Below, piece by piece: positions 16,383 through 25,156 of a stretch of DNA of 42,420 nucleotides (position 1 is its first letter; each line of letters opens with the position of its first letter). Made by a program: the position numbers and the translations under genes. The notes under the pieces are model-generated. The model was given only the letters and a program-made list of their open reading frames with translations, did no database searches and was not told the origin of the DNA. This DNA comes from Bradyrhizobium sp. AS23.2 (GTDB lineage Bacteria; Pseudomonadota; Alphaproteobacteria; Rhizobiales; Xanthobacteraceae): NCBI RefSeq assembly GCF_001908185.1, contig NZ_LGHM01000045.1:1-42420 (forward strand), read 5' to 3'.

Positions 16383-18012
16383 TTATGATGCGGCCACGGT
16401 GCGCTTCTTGAGGTGTCGCAGGTCTATGGCCTGCGGATGAACTCGCGGGTCCATGTCCTCGGGGAAGATCAGCCCCTTGCGAATCTTCTGAGTTCCGGTC
16501 ACCGGAATTTCGTCCACGAAGACGATCCACCCTGGAAGCTTGTGATAGGAGATCCGTTGGCGTGCTCGCTCCAACAGGATTATCGCCAGCTCCGAACCCG
16601 GCTCCGCATTCGGTCGTGCCTTGACGCAGGCGAGAACCTCTTCATCGCGCAGCTCGTCGACAACCGCCATAACCGCGACGCTCTGCACCTCCGGACTCTC
16701 GATCAGAGCTTCCTCGACTTCAGCGGCGGAAATATTCTCGCCGCTGCGACGGATGATGTTCTTGCGGCGGTCGACGAAGCAGAGCATGCCGTCGGCGCCC
16801 TGCGAGACGATGTCGCCGGTGTGAAACCACCCGCCGCGCCACGCCGCCTCGGTCGCATCCGCATTCTTGAGGTAGCCCGAGAAGAAGCCGGAGCGCGGAT
16901 CCGGACCCTCGCAACGCACGAGCAACTCGCCCGATTCCCCGGCCGGGACCGGTCGATCGTGCTCGTCGACGACACACACTTCGAGCGGCGGCCGAGGTTT
17001 CCCGAAGGCACGGGTGTCAATCCGCCGCGGCTCAAAATTGTCGGCAACGAAGCGCGAGGTTTCCGTCATGCCCCAAACCTCCACCAGGGGAAAGCCGAAG
17101 CGCTCCTCGAACGCTCCATGGAGGACGGAATCGACCCCTGCGCCGAAACCAAACTTGACGCAATGTCGGGCTTCGTCGGGATGGCGTGGCGCCTTCAGCA
17201 GAATCGGCGGGATGATTCCAAGGTAATGGACCGCAGTCGCCCGCGTGTCGCACAGATCGGACCACCAGGACGAGGGGTGGAAGCGGTCTGGCATGACAAG
17301 GCAGCCGCGGGCCTCGATCATGGCGTTCAGGGCAACGATGGTGGCGTTCATGTGAAACGTGGGCAACGGTACGTAGAGCCGTTCCCGCTCCTCTTCGAGA
17401 GACAGCCGACCGCCGGAGGACGCGTAGCTCTGCCCTGCAACAAAGCAGGAATGGTTTGAGATGATGCAGCCCTTGGGGCGCCCGGTCGTTCCCGAGGTGT
17501 AGATGATGAGGGCCTCGCGCAGGTCCTTGATGACGTGAGCGTCGACCGATTGCGCCAGTTGCGCCGGGCTCGGGAACTTGGCTGGCAGATCTTCGGCATT
17601 GATCAGCGCCACGGATGGATCGAGCATTGATACGACACGGCGCAATGTTTCGAGGCGCTTCCCGATGCCGATGACCAAAGCAGAATCGGCGAACTCGATC
17701 GCGTAGGCGAACTCGTGGTCGAGATAATCGGGATTCAGCGGGACCACGCAGGCGCCAACCGCATTCAGCGCGAGAAGATGCCAAAAAATGCTCCGGCCGG
17801 TTCTCGAGAACAATCGCGACCCGATGGCCGACGCTGTAGCCGGCGTCCGCATATCGGGCAGCCAGATCGTCAACAATGGACAGGGCCTGCCCGTAGCTGA
17901 ACTCGGTACCACCGGCGAGATAGTCGCGTGTCGGGCTTTTCGGAATGCATAGAAAGGGCAGAGTCGGACATCGCCGAGCCGCATCCCGAAAACGATCATA
18001 GACACTGGGCAT
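16383..18012 (-). CDS. Acyl-CoA ligase (AMP-binding, ANL superfamily), frameshifted near the N-terminus
   Basis: Reading begins at ATG 18012 (MPSVYDRFRDAARRCPTLPF, with GGGAG upstream) and runs to ENRPEHF, then must change frame to continue WHLLALNAVGACVVPLNPDY and the rest. One extra base in a run of six A on the plus strand (17783-17788) explains the shift. The body has YTSGTTGRPKGC (AMP/phosphate loop), WGMTETSRF, the HTGDIV aspartate motif, DRRKNIIRRSGENI and the C-terminal lysine segment GTQKIRKG. A joined protein would be about 542 residues, normal for carboxylate-CoA ligases that activate an acid with ATP. As written, the sequence yields no full-length product unless the base count is an error or slippage occurs. 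Confidence 0.85.
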
Positions 18013-18285
18013 TCTTGCTCCCTTGCATCCTCCCTGGAGGGCCGGCCTTCGATGCGCGGCCGGCTCAACCTTGTTTTCTCTTCGTCGTCATATTTCAGGG
18101 AGCAACACTTCCGCTGCCGTGCACCGGAGATCGCTTGGCCTGTTTTATGCGACTGAATAATCGCTTTCTTGAAATATAGGTCACCCGTTTCCTTGGTGTC
18201 AATTCCTGCTCGTCGGAATAGGACGGCTCGCAAGAACAGTCCCGGAGCTCCCGCAAAGGCGCTTGTGAAATTGCTGCACTAATTG

Positions 18286-18301
18286 GATTCTCTAGAGAAT
18301 C
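18286..18301. promoter_or_regulatory. Perfect 16-bp palindrome GATTCTCTAGAGAATC
   Basis: A fully self-complementary sequence inside the 5' region of the ligase operon, about 85 bp from the GAGA-N8-TCTC operator. It contains ATTCTCT and AGAGAAT words similar to that operator's right half, but with different spacing. It may be a binding site for a different dimeric regulator, or chance. Confidence 0.35.
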
Positions 18302-18355
18302 GGGAGACCTTCTCCGATTTCCAGGCGTGGGGCCGGGTCTTTAGGCGATCGTCGC

Positions 18356-18408
18356 TTGACGTGTGGGCTCAATTGAGCAAAATGAGAGCGAGCATTCTCT
18401 CTATTATA
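18356..18408. promoter_or_regulatory. Divergent promoters with shared operator A (GAGA-N8-TCTC)
   Basis: On the plus strand TTGACG (18356-18361), a 16-bp spacer and CAAAAT (18378-18383) abut the operator GAGAGCGAGCATTCTC (18384-18399). On the minus strand a perfect TATAAT (18408-18403) lies directly on the other side of the same operator, without a clear -35. The operator core is nearly identical to the sites at 31552 and 31675. One bound repressor could thus block both the ligase-thiolase operon (minus) and the SBP1-SDR-thiolase operon (plus). The rest of the 18013-18481 intergenic region shows no gene. Confidence 0.6.
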
Positions 18409-18481
18409 AGAATTGGACGAGAGGGTGCGAGCGCGCCGTCGGCGCGTCCACAAAAAACCAATTCCAGGAGGCGCGCCCGTG

Positions 18482-19682
18482 ATGTTCAGAAGTCTTTCGT
18501 TGGCGGCGTTTGCGACGATTGCAGTCGTCAGCACCGCCCGTGCGGAGCTCGCCGTCAAGATCGGCGTCCTGAACGACCGCACGGGCCTCTCGTCTGAGAT
18601 CACGGGCGAGGGGTCGGTCGTGGCGGCGCAGATGGCCGTTGAGGACTTTCAGGCAGCCCAGAAAGGCATCCAGGTCGAGATCATCTCGGCTGACCACCAG
18701 AACAAGTCCGATGTCGGATTGGGCATCGCGCGCCGCTGGTACGAAGTCGATGGCGTCGACGTCATCGCGGACGTGCCGATTTCCTCCGTCGCCTTGGCCG
18801 TAAGTCAACTGACCCGCGACAAGAACAAGATCGCCCTGTTTTCGGGCCCCGGCGCTTCGGAGCTGACCGGCGCCCAGTGCTCTCCGAACAGCGTTATGTG
18901 GACCTACGACACGTGGTCGCTGGCGCATGCCGGTGGTCGCACCATCGTGCAACAGGGGGGGCGACACCTGGTTCTTCCTCACGGTCGACTACGTCTTCGG
19001 CCGAGCCGTCCAACGTGATACCTCGGAAGTGGTGACGGCCTCGGGCGGCAAGGTGCTGGGCTCGGTGCGCCACCCCCTCTCGACCGCCGACTTCTCGTCC
19101 TATCTGCTCCAGGCGCAGGCCTCGAAGGCCAAGATCATCGGACTGGCCACCGCCGGAACCGACATGTCGACTGCCATCAAGCAGGCCGCGGAATTCGGCA
19201 TCGTGCGCGGCGGCCAGAAGCTCGCCGGTCTGGTGACCTTCATCAGCGACGTACACGCTCTGGGCGCGGACGCGGCTCAGGGCCTTCTGGTGACCGAAGC
19301 CTTCTACTGGGACATGGACGAGCCGCGCCGTGCCTGGTCAAAGCGCTTTGCCGACCGTCTCCGCGGCAAGGCGCCGACTTCGGTTCACGCCGGCGTCTAT
19401 TCGAGCATTCTGCATTACTTGAAGGCGGTCCAGGCGCTCAAGGACAAGGACCCGGCCAAGGTGATGGCATGGATGAAGGCCAACCCGACCGACGACGTCC
19501 TGTTCGGCAAGGGACAACTCCGGGCTGACGGCCGCAAGATCCACGACATGTACCTGTTCGAGGTCAAGAAGCCGTCCGAGTCGAAGAGTGCGTGGGACCT
19601 CTACAAGCTCGTCGCGACAATCCCGGCCAACGAGGCGTTCCGGCCGCTGAACGAAGGCGACTGCCCCCTCGTGAAGAACTGA
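18482..19682 (+). CDS. ABC transporter substrate-binding protein (Peripla_BP_6/LivK type) 1, frameshifted
   Basis: The start ATG 18482 follows AGGAGG. A Sec signal peptide (MFRSLSLAAFATIAVV, cleavage after TARA) precedes KIGVLNDRTG, the usual start of the mature type I periplasmic binding fold. The frame breaks at a run of seven G (18955-18961): removing one G joins TIVQQGG to DTWFFLTVDYVFGRAV and restores a protein of about 400 residues to LVKN. It is a close paralogue of the protein at 25157 over its whole length. It should bind a small organic acid, amino acid or aromatic compound in the periplasm and deliver it to a Liv-type permease; no permease gene is adjacent. It heads the plus-strand operon with the SDR and SCP-x thiolase, under operator A. 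Confidence 0.85.
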
Positions 19683-19742
19683 GCCTCGCTGTTTTAGGAC
19701 GCTTGGCTTTCATGTGGTTCGCGCAATCCAGGAGGACGAAAA

Positions 19743-19838
19743 ATGCCTGAAACGCCCTTTGCGGCTTCACATTGGTCCCTCAAGTGTCACGCGCGGCAAA
19801 AGTCCCTGCTATCGGCCGGTCAGGTAGGCTGCCAATGA
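19743..19838 (+). CDS. Mini-ORF of 31 codons, translationally coupled to the SDR
   Basis: AGGAGG (19730-19735) stands 7 nt before an ATG that opens 31 codons (MPETPFAASHW... to GQVGCQ) and ends in TGA overlapping the SDR start (ATGA). The ribosome site is stronger than that of the SDR itself. No family is recognised. It could be a coupling leader, a short unannotated peptide, or the remains of a longer gene. Confidence 0.35.
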   Translation: MPETPFAASHWSLKCHARQKSLLSAGQVGCQ

Positions 19839-20764
19839 GTCAAATCCGCTTCGATGGCCGCGTCGCCATCATTACCGGTGCTGGAGGTGGCTTGGGGCGT
19901 AGCCACGCGAAGCTGCTCGCGTCGCGAGGCGCGCGCATTGTCGTCAACGATCTCGGAACATCCGTCGATGGCGCGGCCAGTCCGTCGCTCGCTGCTGAAA
20001 ACGTGGCCGCAGAGATTTGCGCGGCGGGCGGGACCGCCATTGCGAACGGCGATGACATCTCCGATCCGGCCGGTGCGTCACGTCTCGTCGACCAGGCCGT
20101 TTCTGCTTACGGCCGGGTCGATATCCTGATCAACAATGCCGGTATCCTGCGCGACAAAACCTTCGCGAAAATGGATCTGGACGACTTTCGAAAGGTTCTC
20201 GACGTCCATCTTCTCGGGGCGGTTTACTGCACGAAGGCTGCCTGGAGCGTGATGCAGAGCCAACGCTGGGGCCGTGTGATCGTAACGACATCGTCTTCCG
20301 GACTTTACGGCCATTTCGGACAAACAAACTACGGTGCGGCGAAGCTCGGCCTCGTAGGGTTTGTCAAGGCTCTGGCACAGGAAGGCCAGCGCTTTGGGAT
20401 TCTTGCCAACGCTGTTGCCCCTCTTGCGGCAACCCGCATGAGCGAGGGGGTCCTCGACGCGGAGGTGTTCCGGAAGATGCCGCCTGAGCATGTTTCGGCC
20501 GTTGTTGCGTATCTCGCCAGCGAAGGCTGCGACATAACCGGCGAAGTCTTCGTCGCCGGGGGCGGGTATTTGGCTCGCGCCGCAATCGTCGAATCTCGCG
20601 GTGTCGTCCTGGCATCCGATCGGCCGTTGCCGGAGCAGGTCGCGTGCTCCATTCAAGCAACTCTCGACCTAGCGGGCGCCAATGCCTTTCCAAACCTTGA
20701 AGTCGCGTTCAAGGCGGCGGCGCTTCGTCTGGAGGATGGTGCAGCGCCATCTGCGGATGCCTGA
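19835..20764 (+). CDS. SDR oxidoreductase, MFE-2-type (3R)-hydroxyacyl-CoA dehydrogenase-like
   Basis: A 309-residue classical SDR. GAGGGLG (residues 15-21) binds NAD(P), followed by NNAGILRDKTFAKM, a serine cluster and Tyr166-x3-Lys170 (NYGAAK). The stretch GILRDKTFAKMDLDDFRKVLDVHL is characteristic of the dehydrogenase unit of peroxisomal multifunctional enzyme 2 and its bacterial relatives, which oxidise 3-hydroxyacyl-CoA. The C-terminal part past residue 250 (VAGGGYLARAAIVESRG) also matches that group. ATG 19835 is chosen because upstream frame extension lacks a ribosome site. With the SCP-x thiolase downstream it would supply the 3-keto-acyl-CoA for cleavage. Confidence 0.82.
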   Translation: MSQIRFDGRVAIITGAGGGLGRSHAKLLASRGARIVVNDLGTSVDGAASPSLAAENVAAEICAAGGTAIANGDDISDPAGASRLVDQAVSAYGRVDILINNAGILRDKTFAKMDLDDFRKVLDVHLLGAVYCTKAAWSVMQSQRWGRVIVTTSSSGLYGHFGQTNYGAAKLGLVGFVKALAQEGQRFGILANAVAPLAATRMSEGVLDAEVFRKMPPEHVSAVVAYLASEGCDITGEVFVAGGGYLARAAIVESRGVVLASDRPLPEQVACSIQATLDLAGANAFPNLEVAFKAAALRLEDGAAPSADA

Positions 20765-20864
20765 TGCGGCGGTCGAGGTCGTGAGTTCGATTGGATTGAG
20801 GTCGGGATCATATGGGCCGTTCGCGCTCTCTCGTTCGATTTCATCGATGAGCTAAGGGGAGATC

Positions 20865-22121
20865 ATGGAAGACGCTTTCATCATCGGTTCGGCCTGCACG
20901 CCTTTCGGCAAGTTTCAGGAGCAGACGTATAAAGGCCTCACACGCGACGTCTTTACGATGGTTTTGCGCGATGCCGGCTTGGCCGACGGCGGGCCTATTG
21001 AGTCGGCCTGGTTCGGTAATTGCGGCATGGGCGCATTCGAGCAGCGAAACATTCGCGGCCAAGTGTGCTTTACGCCTCTTGTGCGTGACCGTCTTTTTCC
21101 TGAGCGCGTGCCGATCACGAATGTAGAGGGTGGCTGCGCGACGGCGGCGTTGGCGCTGAATGGTGCAATAAAGGACGTTGTCTCGGGGGATGTCTCCGTG
21201 TCTTTGGCAATTGGTGTCGAAAAGACTTTCTTCGAAGACCGGGCCGTCACGCAGCAGATCTTCGACGGCGCCATTGATCAGTTCGACCCGCAGGAATGGG
21301 AAGAATACTATACGGCCATCGGACATCGCGCAGGAAAGCCTTTTGAACCCAAGGCTGGCGGGTCGACGGTTTTCATGAGCACTTACGGTATGCAGGCGGC
21401 ATATCACATGAAACGTTACGGCACGACCCAACGACAGATCGCGGTGGGCGCTTCCAAGAATCACCATATGGGAAGCTTGAATCCTGGAGCGCAGTATCGC
21501 TTCGAAGTCTCGGTTGAAGACGTCCTCGCAGATCGTCCCGTAAGCTGGCCGCTCACGCGGGCGATGTGCGCGCCTATCGGCGACGGTGGCGCCGCTGCCA
21601 TCGTCTGTTCGTCTGCCTATCTTGCGACATGCCCACCTGAGGTGCGGGAACGTGCCGTGAAGGTGCGCGCGATGCAGCTTTCAGGCGGGAAGTATCGCGA
21701 TCCTGACGAGCCCAGTCTCAGCCGGATCGCGGCGCAGAAGGCCTATCGTCGTGCAGGTCTTGCGCCAGAGGATATCGACATCGCGGAAGTTCACGATGCG
21801 ACTTCGTTCTGCGAGATCTACCAGTGCGAAATGCTGGGCTTCTGTGCCGAGGGCGAGGGCGGCCGCTATGTCGAATCGGGTGCGACGGCGCTCGGCGGTG
21901 CGCGTCCGGTCAATTTGTCCGGCGGCCTGGTCTCAAAGGGGCATCCGATCGGAGCAACGGGCCTTTCGATGATCCACGAGTTGACCACTCAACTGCGAGG
22001 AGAAGCTGGCGCGCGGCAAGCCCGCGGTGCCCGGATCGGCTTGGCGGAGAACGGCGGTGGCGTTATCGGCTTCGACGAAGCAGTCTGTGCAGTTACGATA
22101 CTCGAGGCGCCAAAAGCATGA
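20865..22121 (+). CDS. SCP-x-type thiolase (acetyl-CoA acyltransferase)
   Basis: A 418-residue thiolase of the sterol-carrier-protein-x group. Nucleophile Cys91 lies in NVEGGCATAALAL, the E-x-H region reads VHDATSFCEIYQCEMLGFC, and the active-site His is in SGGLVSKGHPIGATG. The C-terminal loop is LAENGGG. In this group substrates are branched or cyclic 3-ketoacyl-CoAs, as in sterol side-chain breakdown. No SCP-2 domain is fused. GGGGAG precedes the ATG. It follows the SDR by 100 bp and probably belongs to the same operon. Confidence 0.88.
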   Translation: MEDAFIIGSACTPFGKFQEQTYKGLTRDVFTMVLRDAGLADGGPIESAWFGNCGMGAFEQRNIRGQVCFTPLVRDRLFPERVPITNVEGGCATAALALNGAIKDVVSGDVSVSLAIGVEKTFFEDRAVTQQIFDGAIDQFDPQEWEEYYTAIGHRAGKPFEPKAGGSTVFMSTYGMQAAYHMKRYGTTQRQIAVGASKNHHMGSLNPGAQYRFEVSVEDVLADRPVSWPLTRAMCAPIGDGGAAAIVCSSAYLATCPPEVRERAVKVRAMQLSGGKYRDPDEPSLSRIAAQKAYRRAGLAPEDIDIAEVHDATSFCEIYQCEMLGFCAEGEGGRYVESGATALGGARPVNLSGGLVSKGHPIGATGLSMIHELTTQLRGEAGARQARGARIGLAENGGGVIGFDEAVCAVTILEAPKA

Positions 22122-22482
22122 TCGGCTCGTCGTCGCTGTCAGTCGATTGGTGCGCTGCCCCCTCGTAAACGCGACACGAACGGGTCGATGTGCTCCATCA
22201 GCAGGTGTCCCGCGCCATTTTGGTTGAAGCGTCCAATGCTTGAGGGCGCCGGTGCGGGACATGGAGATGATCGCATCTACGGCGATCCGAAAATCGTCGG
22301 TGATGCCGGCAGTCCGGATAAGGTCACTGGGCAGTGCAGTGATCTCTAATCCTGCCGCTTGTAAGTGTTCCGAGCGTGAGGCGGCCGTGGGCGATGCTCG
22401 CGGTATGTCAGGCGGAAGGGATTGCTCCGCCCTTGGCTGGCCTGCGATACGCGCACGTCGCCGGTTCGAGCTTGGCTGGCGG
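22122..22482. other. Gene-free stretch between convergent SCP-x thiolase and GntR regulator
   Basis: The 361 bp between two converging genes contain no recognised product. An antisense frame stays open on the minus strand across it, but it has no ribosome site and no family resemblance. No strong hairpin was seen. Confidence 0.4.
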
Positions 22483-23271
22483 CTACTTTGTTGCCTTGCG
22501 CGATGTTGCCGGTGTCGGGGCGGGTGCGATTTTCTTCCGAGCTGGTGCAGAGGCAGGGCGCATGCTTGGTTCGCTCCGAGGTGCAATCGGCGATGCGGTC
22601 GTCGTGTGCGCCGGCAGTTCGGCAACCAGATCCAGGAACGACAGTCCGCCCGCCACATGCTCCCGCATTGCCCTGTCGGCCGCTTCGTCGTCGCCAACGG
22701 CGAGGGCATCCAACACGGCCTTGTGTCCAGCGAGCGACCTTTCCATTCCTCCAGATCTCTGGAAAGGGAATTTGCGATACGGATTCAGCCGCGTTCGAAT
22801 GCCGCGAACCTGATCTGCAAGAAACTCATTCTTGCAGCCATGGTAGATCAGTTCGTGGTAATCTTTGTTCGCTTCAGCGTACATGGCGACGTCCGATTTC
22901 TCGATCGCCTTCGAGCCGCGCTCGTATGCGGCTCGCAAGACGTCCAGGTCGGGCTTGATCAGGCGCCTCGCACACAATTTCGCGCAAAGGCCCTCGAGGT
23001 GAGTGAGAACCTCCCACATCGCCGCGATTTGCTGAACGTTCATCGTCGCGACGACGGCGCCGTGTCGCGACTCGAATGCCACCAGTCCGACGGACGCGAG
23101 TTGCAGTAGCGCTTCGCGAACCGGCGTGCGTGAAACGTTGAATTGCAGGCAGAGACTCCGCTCATTGAGGGCGTCTCCGGGACGGACACGCCCTTCCGCG
23201 ATCTCCTGCTCGATCCAGAGGCGAATCTCACTTTGCTTGGCGGACGTTCGCTTACGCTCGCTCCGGCCCAT
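22483..23271 (-). CDS. GntR-family regulator, FadR/FCD subfamily
   Basis: A 262-residue regulator. An N-terminal winged helix (EIAEGRVRPGDALNERSLCLQFNVSRTPVREALLQLASVGLV) is canonical GntR. The FCD domain has NKDYHELI, GHKAVLDAL and MREHVAGG, which supply metal and ligand contacts in this subfamily. ATG 23271 is preferred, with GGAG 8 nt upstream; an ATG at 23298 adds nine residues without a better site. The last 40 or so residues are proline/alanine-rich and outside the family fold. It lies about 115 bp downstream of the aldehyde dehydrogenase on the same strand, so the two are probably cotranscribed. It likely controls that operon and the divergent SBP2. Confidence 0.88.
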   Translation of the reverse strand: MGRSERKRTSAKQSEIRLWIEQEIAEGRVRPGDALNERSLCLQFNVSRTPVREALLQLASVGLVAFESRHGAVVATMNVQQIAAMWEVLTHLEGLCAKLCARRLIKPDLDVLRAAYERGSKAIEKSDVAMYAEANKDYHELIYHGCKNEFLADQVRGIRTRLNPYRKFPFQRSGGMERSLAGHKAVLDALAVGDDEAADRAMREHVAGGLSFLDLVAELPAHTTTASPIAPRSEPSMRPASAPARKKIAPAPTPATSRKATK

Positions 23272-23387
23272 TTTCCCGTCTCCGGTTAGTCGGCACATTC
23301 AAGTCGTTCTGCGGACATCCTATAGTTCTCGTGATCGTCCGTGAAGACCGAGCCCCGGCGGCCAGGCAGGGCAGAGGGATCGCGCGC

Positions 23388-24863
23388 TCAACGCGTGAGA
23401 TTGATCGTCACGTTCTTCGTCTGTGTAAAGCTGTCCAGCATTGCGCCGAGAGAAAATTCGCGGCCAAGGCCGCTTTCCTTGTATCCGCCGTAGATGTGCC
23501 CCGGCGACTGGCCGGCCGCCTGGTTGACTTGGACCCAACCGGCCTCGACCGAGTGCGCGCATCGCAGCGCCTTCCCCACGTCATGCGTGAAAACGTAGGC
23601 GGCGAGGCCGTAGTGCGTGTCATTCGCCATGCGGATCACGTCGTCTTCGTTTTCCCACGGGATTGCCACCATGACGGGTCCGAAGATTTCCTCGCGGGTC
23701 AGGCGCCACTTGTTGTTCGTGCTCGCGAAGATTGTCGGTGTGAGGAAGTATCCTTGGGATAGCGGTCCTTGCTTCGGCGGCAATCCACCGGCCAGGAGCT
23801 TGCTGTGGGGTTGAGCGATGCCGTCCTCAATGTAGCCGCAGACCTTCGCGAATTGCTTCGCGTTGATCAATGTGCCGACATCGGATGCCTCGTCCAACGG
23901 GTCGCCGACCTGTAAGGCCGAAGTTTTCGCGACGATCCTGTCCAGCATTCGATCGAAAAGGCTGCGGTGAAGGAACACGCGTGATCCCGCGGTGCAGGAT
24001 TGACTCTGGCGAGTGAAGCGCATCGCCGCGATGATCCCGTCGGCGACCCAGTCCTCATCTGCGTCCGGGAAGACGATGACGGGGCTTTTGCCACCAAGCT
24101 CAAGCGACACCGGCAGAATGCGCTTGGCGGCTGCTTCCATCGCGATCTTACCGACGGCGGTGGATCCCGTGAAGGAGAGTTTCGCAACCTGTCCATGGGA
24201 GAAGAGTGGCGCGCCGCACTCGATGCCGGTCCCGGTCAGAACGTTAAGGACCCCCGGAGGGAGGTACTCTTGGCAAACCTCAGCCATTTTCAATACAGCG
24301 AGCGGTGCATCTTCGGCGGTCTTCAGCACGACCGTATTCCCGGCGCAAACGGCGGGGGCGACTTTCACGGCCGCCAGCAGCAGCGGGGCGTTCCATGGTA
24401 TCACCGCAGCAACCACACCGAGCGGCTCGCGTCGCGTATAGCTGAGCACGGTTTCGCTCAACGGGATCGTCTCGCCCTTCAACTCGCTTGCGAGGCCGCC
24501 GAAATAACGGAAAATATCCGCTGCGGCCTTCGCTTCGGGCCGCGCCTGAGTCCGAAGCGCGTTGCCCGTTTCGAGAGCGATCGTTGTCGCTATCTCTTCC
24601 GCGCGATGATCGAGGCGGTCAGCAATCTGGAGGAGGAGTCTCCCCCGTTCACGCGGAGGAACAGTCCGCCAAGAGGGAAACGCCGATAGCCCGGCCGCGA
24701 CAGCGCGGTCGACGTCGAGGGCATTGCCGCGAGGGACTTTTGCAATCGGCGCGCGCGTCGCCGGGTTTTCAACATCGAAAGCCTCTCCCGACTGGGCGTC
24801 GACCCACTCGCCGCCGATCAGCATTTTGCTGGGCAGGTTTTCCAATGCGACTCTCTTGTTCAT
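23388..24863 (-). CDS. NAD(P)-dependent aldehyde dehydrogenase
   Basis: A 491-residue ALDH of normal length. PWNAPLLLA (about 157-164), the FTGS motif (231-234), the general base Glu255 in LELGGKS and the nucleophile Cys290 in SQSCTAGSR are all present, as is EEIFGPV near the end. ATG 24863 has an AGGTGACGGG ribosome site; the long upstream open frame overlapping SBP2 is not real. It oxidises an aldehyde to an acid, which in this cluster would connect alcohol oxidation with the acyl-CoA ligases. Substrate unknown. It is divergent from SBP2 and upstream of the GntR gene. Confidence 0.92.
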   Translation of the reverse strand: MNKRVALENLPSKMLIGGEWVDAQSGEAFDVENPATRAPIAKVPRGNALDVDRAVAAGLSAFPSWRTVPPRERGRLLLQIADRLDHRAEEIATTIALETGNALRTQARPEAKAAADIFRYFGGLASELKGETIPLSETVLSYTRREPLGVVAAVIPWNAPLLLAAVKVAPAVCAGNTVVLKTAEDAPLAVLKMAEVCQEYLPPGVLNVLTGTGIECGAPLFSHGQVAKLSFTGSTAVGKIAMEAAAKRILPVSLELGGKSPVIVFPDADEDWVADGIIAAMRFTRQSQSCTAGSRVFLHRSLFDRMLDRIVAKTSALQVGDPLDEASDVGTLINAKQFAKVCGYIEDGIAQPHSKLLAGGLPPKQGPLSQGYFLTPTIFASTNNKWRLTREEIFGPVMVAIPWENEDDVIRMANDTHYGLAAYVFTHDVGKALRCAHSVEAGWVQVNQAAGQSPGHIYGGYKESGLGREFSLGAMLDSFTQTKNVTINLTR

Positions 24864-25093
24864 CCCGTCACCTGATTTTTCAACCGTCGTCTGTCGGCGC
24901 AACGTAACAGACCGCTGCAATCGCGCAATACAAATAACCTCTTTCTGCATACATTGAAGCTCCGGATGCACTCGGCCCGTCGAAAAATGCGGACGGGGCG
25001 ATGTTTCCACAATTCGTTGGGTGTCGACGTTCTGCCTGTCGACCAAGGCACCCAGCCCGGACCGCCGTCGCGCTTGCAAAATGGCCAAAAATA

Positions 25094-25142
25094 TATACAG
25101 AAAACTACGATTTGTACGCCAATGATGGCAAACCGTATACAG
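25094..25142. promoter_or_regulatory. Repeated TATACAG boxes in the ALDH/SBP2 divergent promoter region
   Basis: TATACAG occurs at 25094-25100 and 25136-25142, 42 bp apart (four helical turns), just upstream of SBP2. The second lies within CCGTATACAGG. FadR-type GntR proteins bind short TGTATACA-like palindromes, so these are candidate sites for the nearby GntR protein. The rest of 24864-25156 shows no gene. Confidence 0.4.
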
Positions 25143-25156
25143 GTAGTGGAGGATAG

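Noticed and set aside
17783..17788. Programmed frameshifting at the homopolymer in acyl-CoA ligase 1
   Set aside because: Slippage on six T is possible, but no stimulating structure was seen, and two other genes in the window show the same kind of +1 in G runs, so a common sequence-quality cause is simpler.
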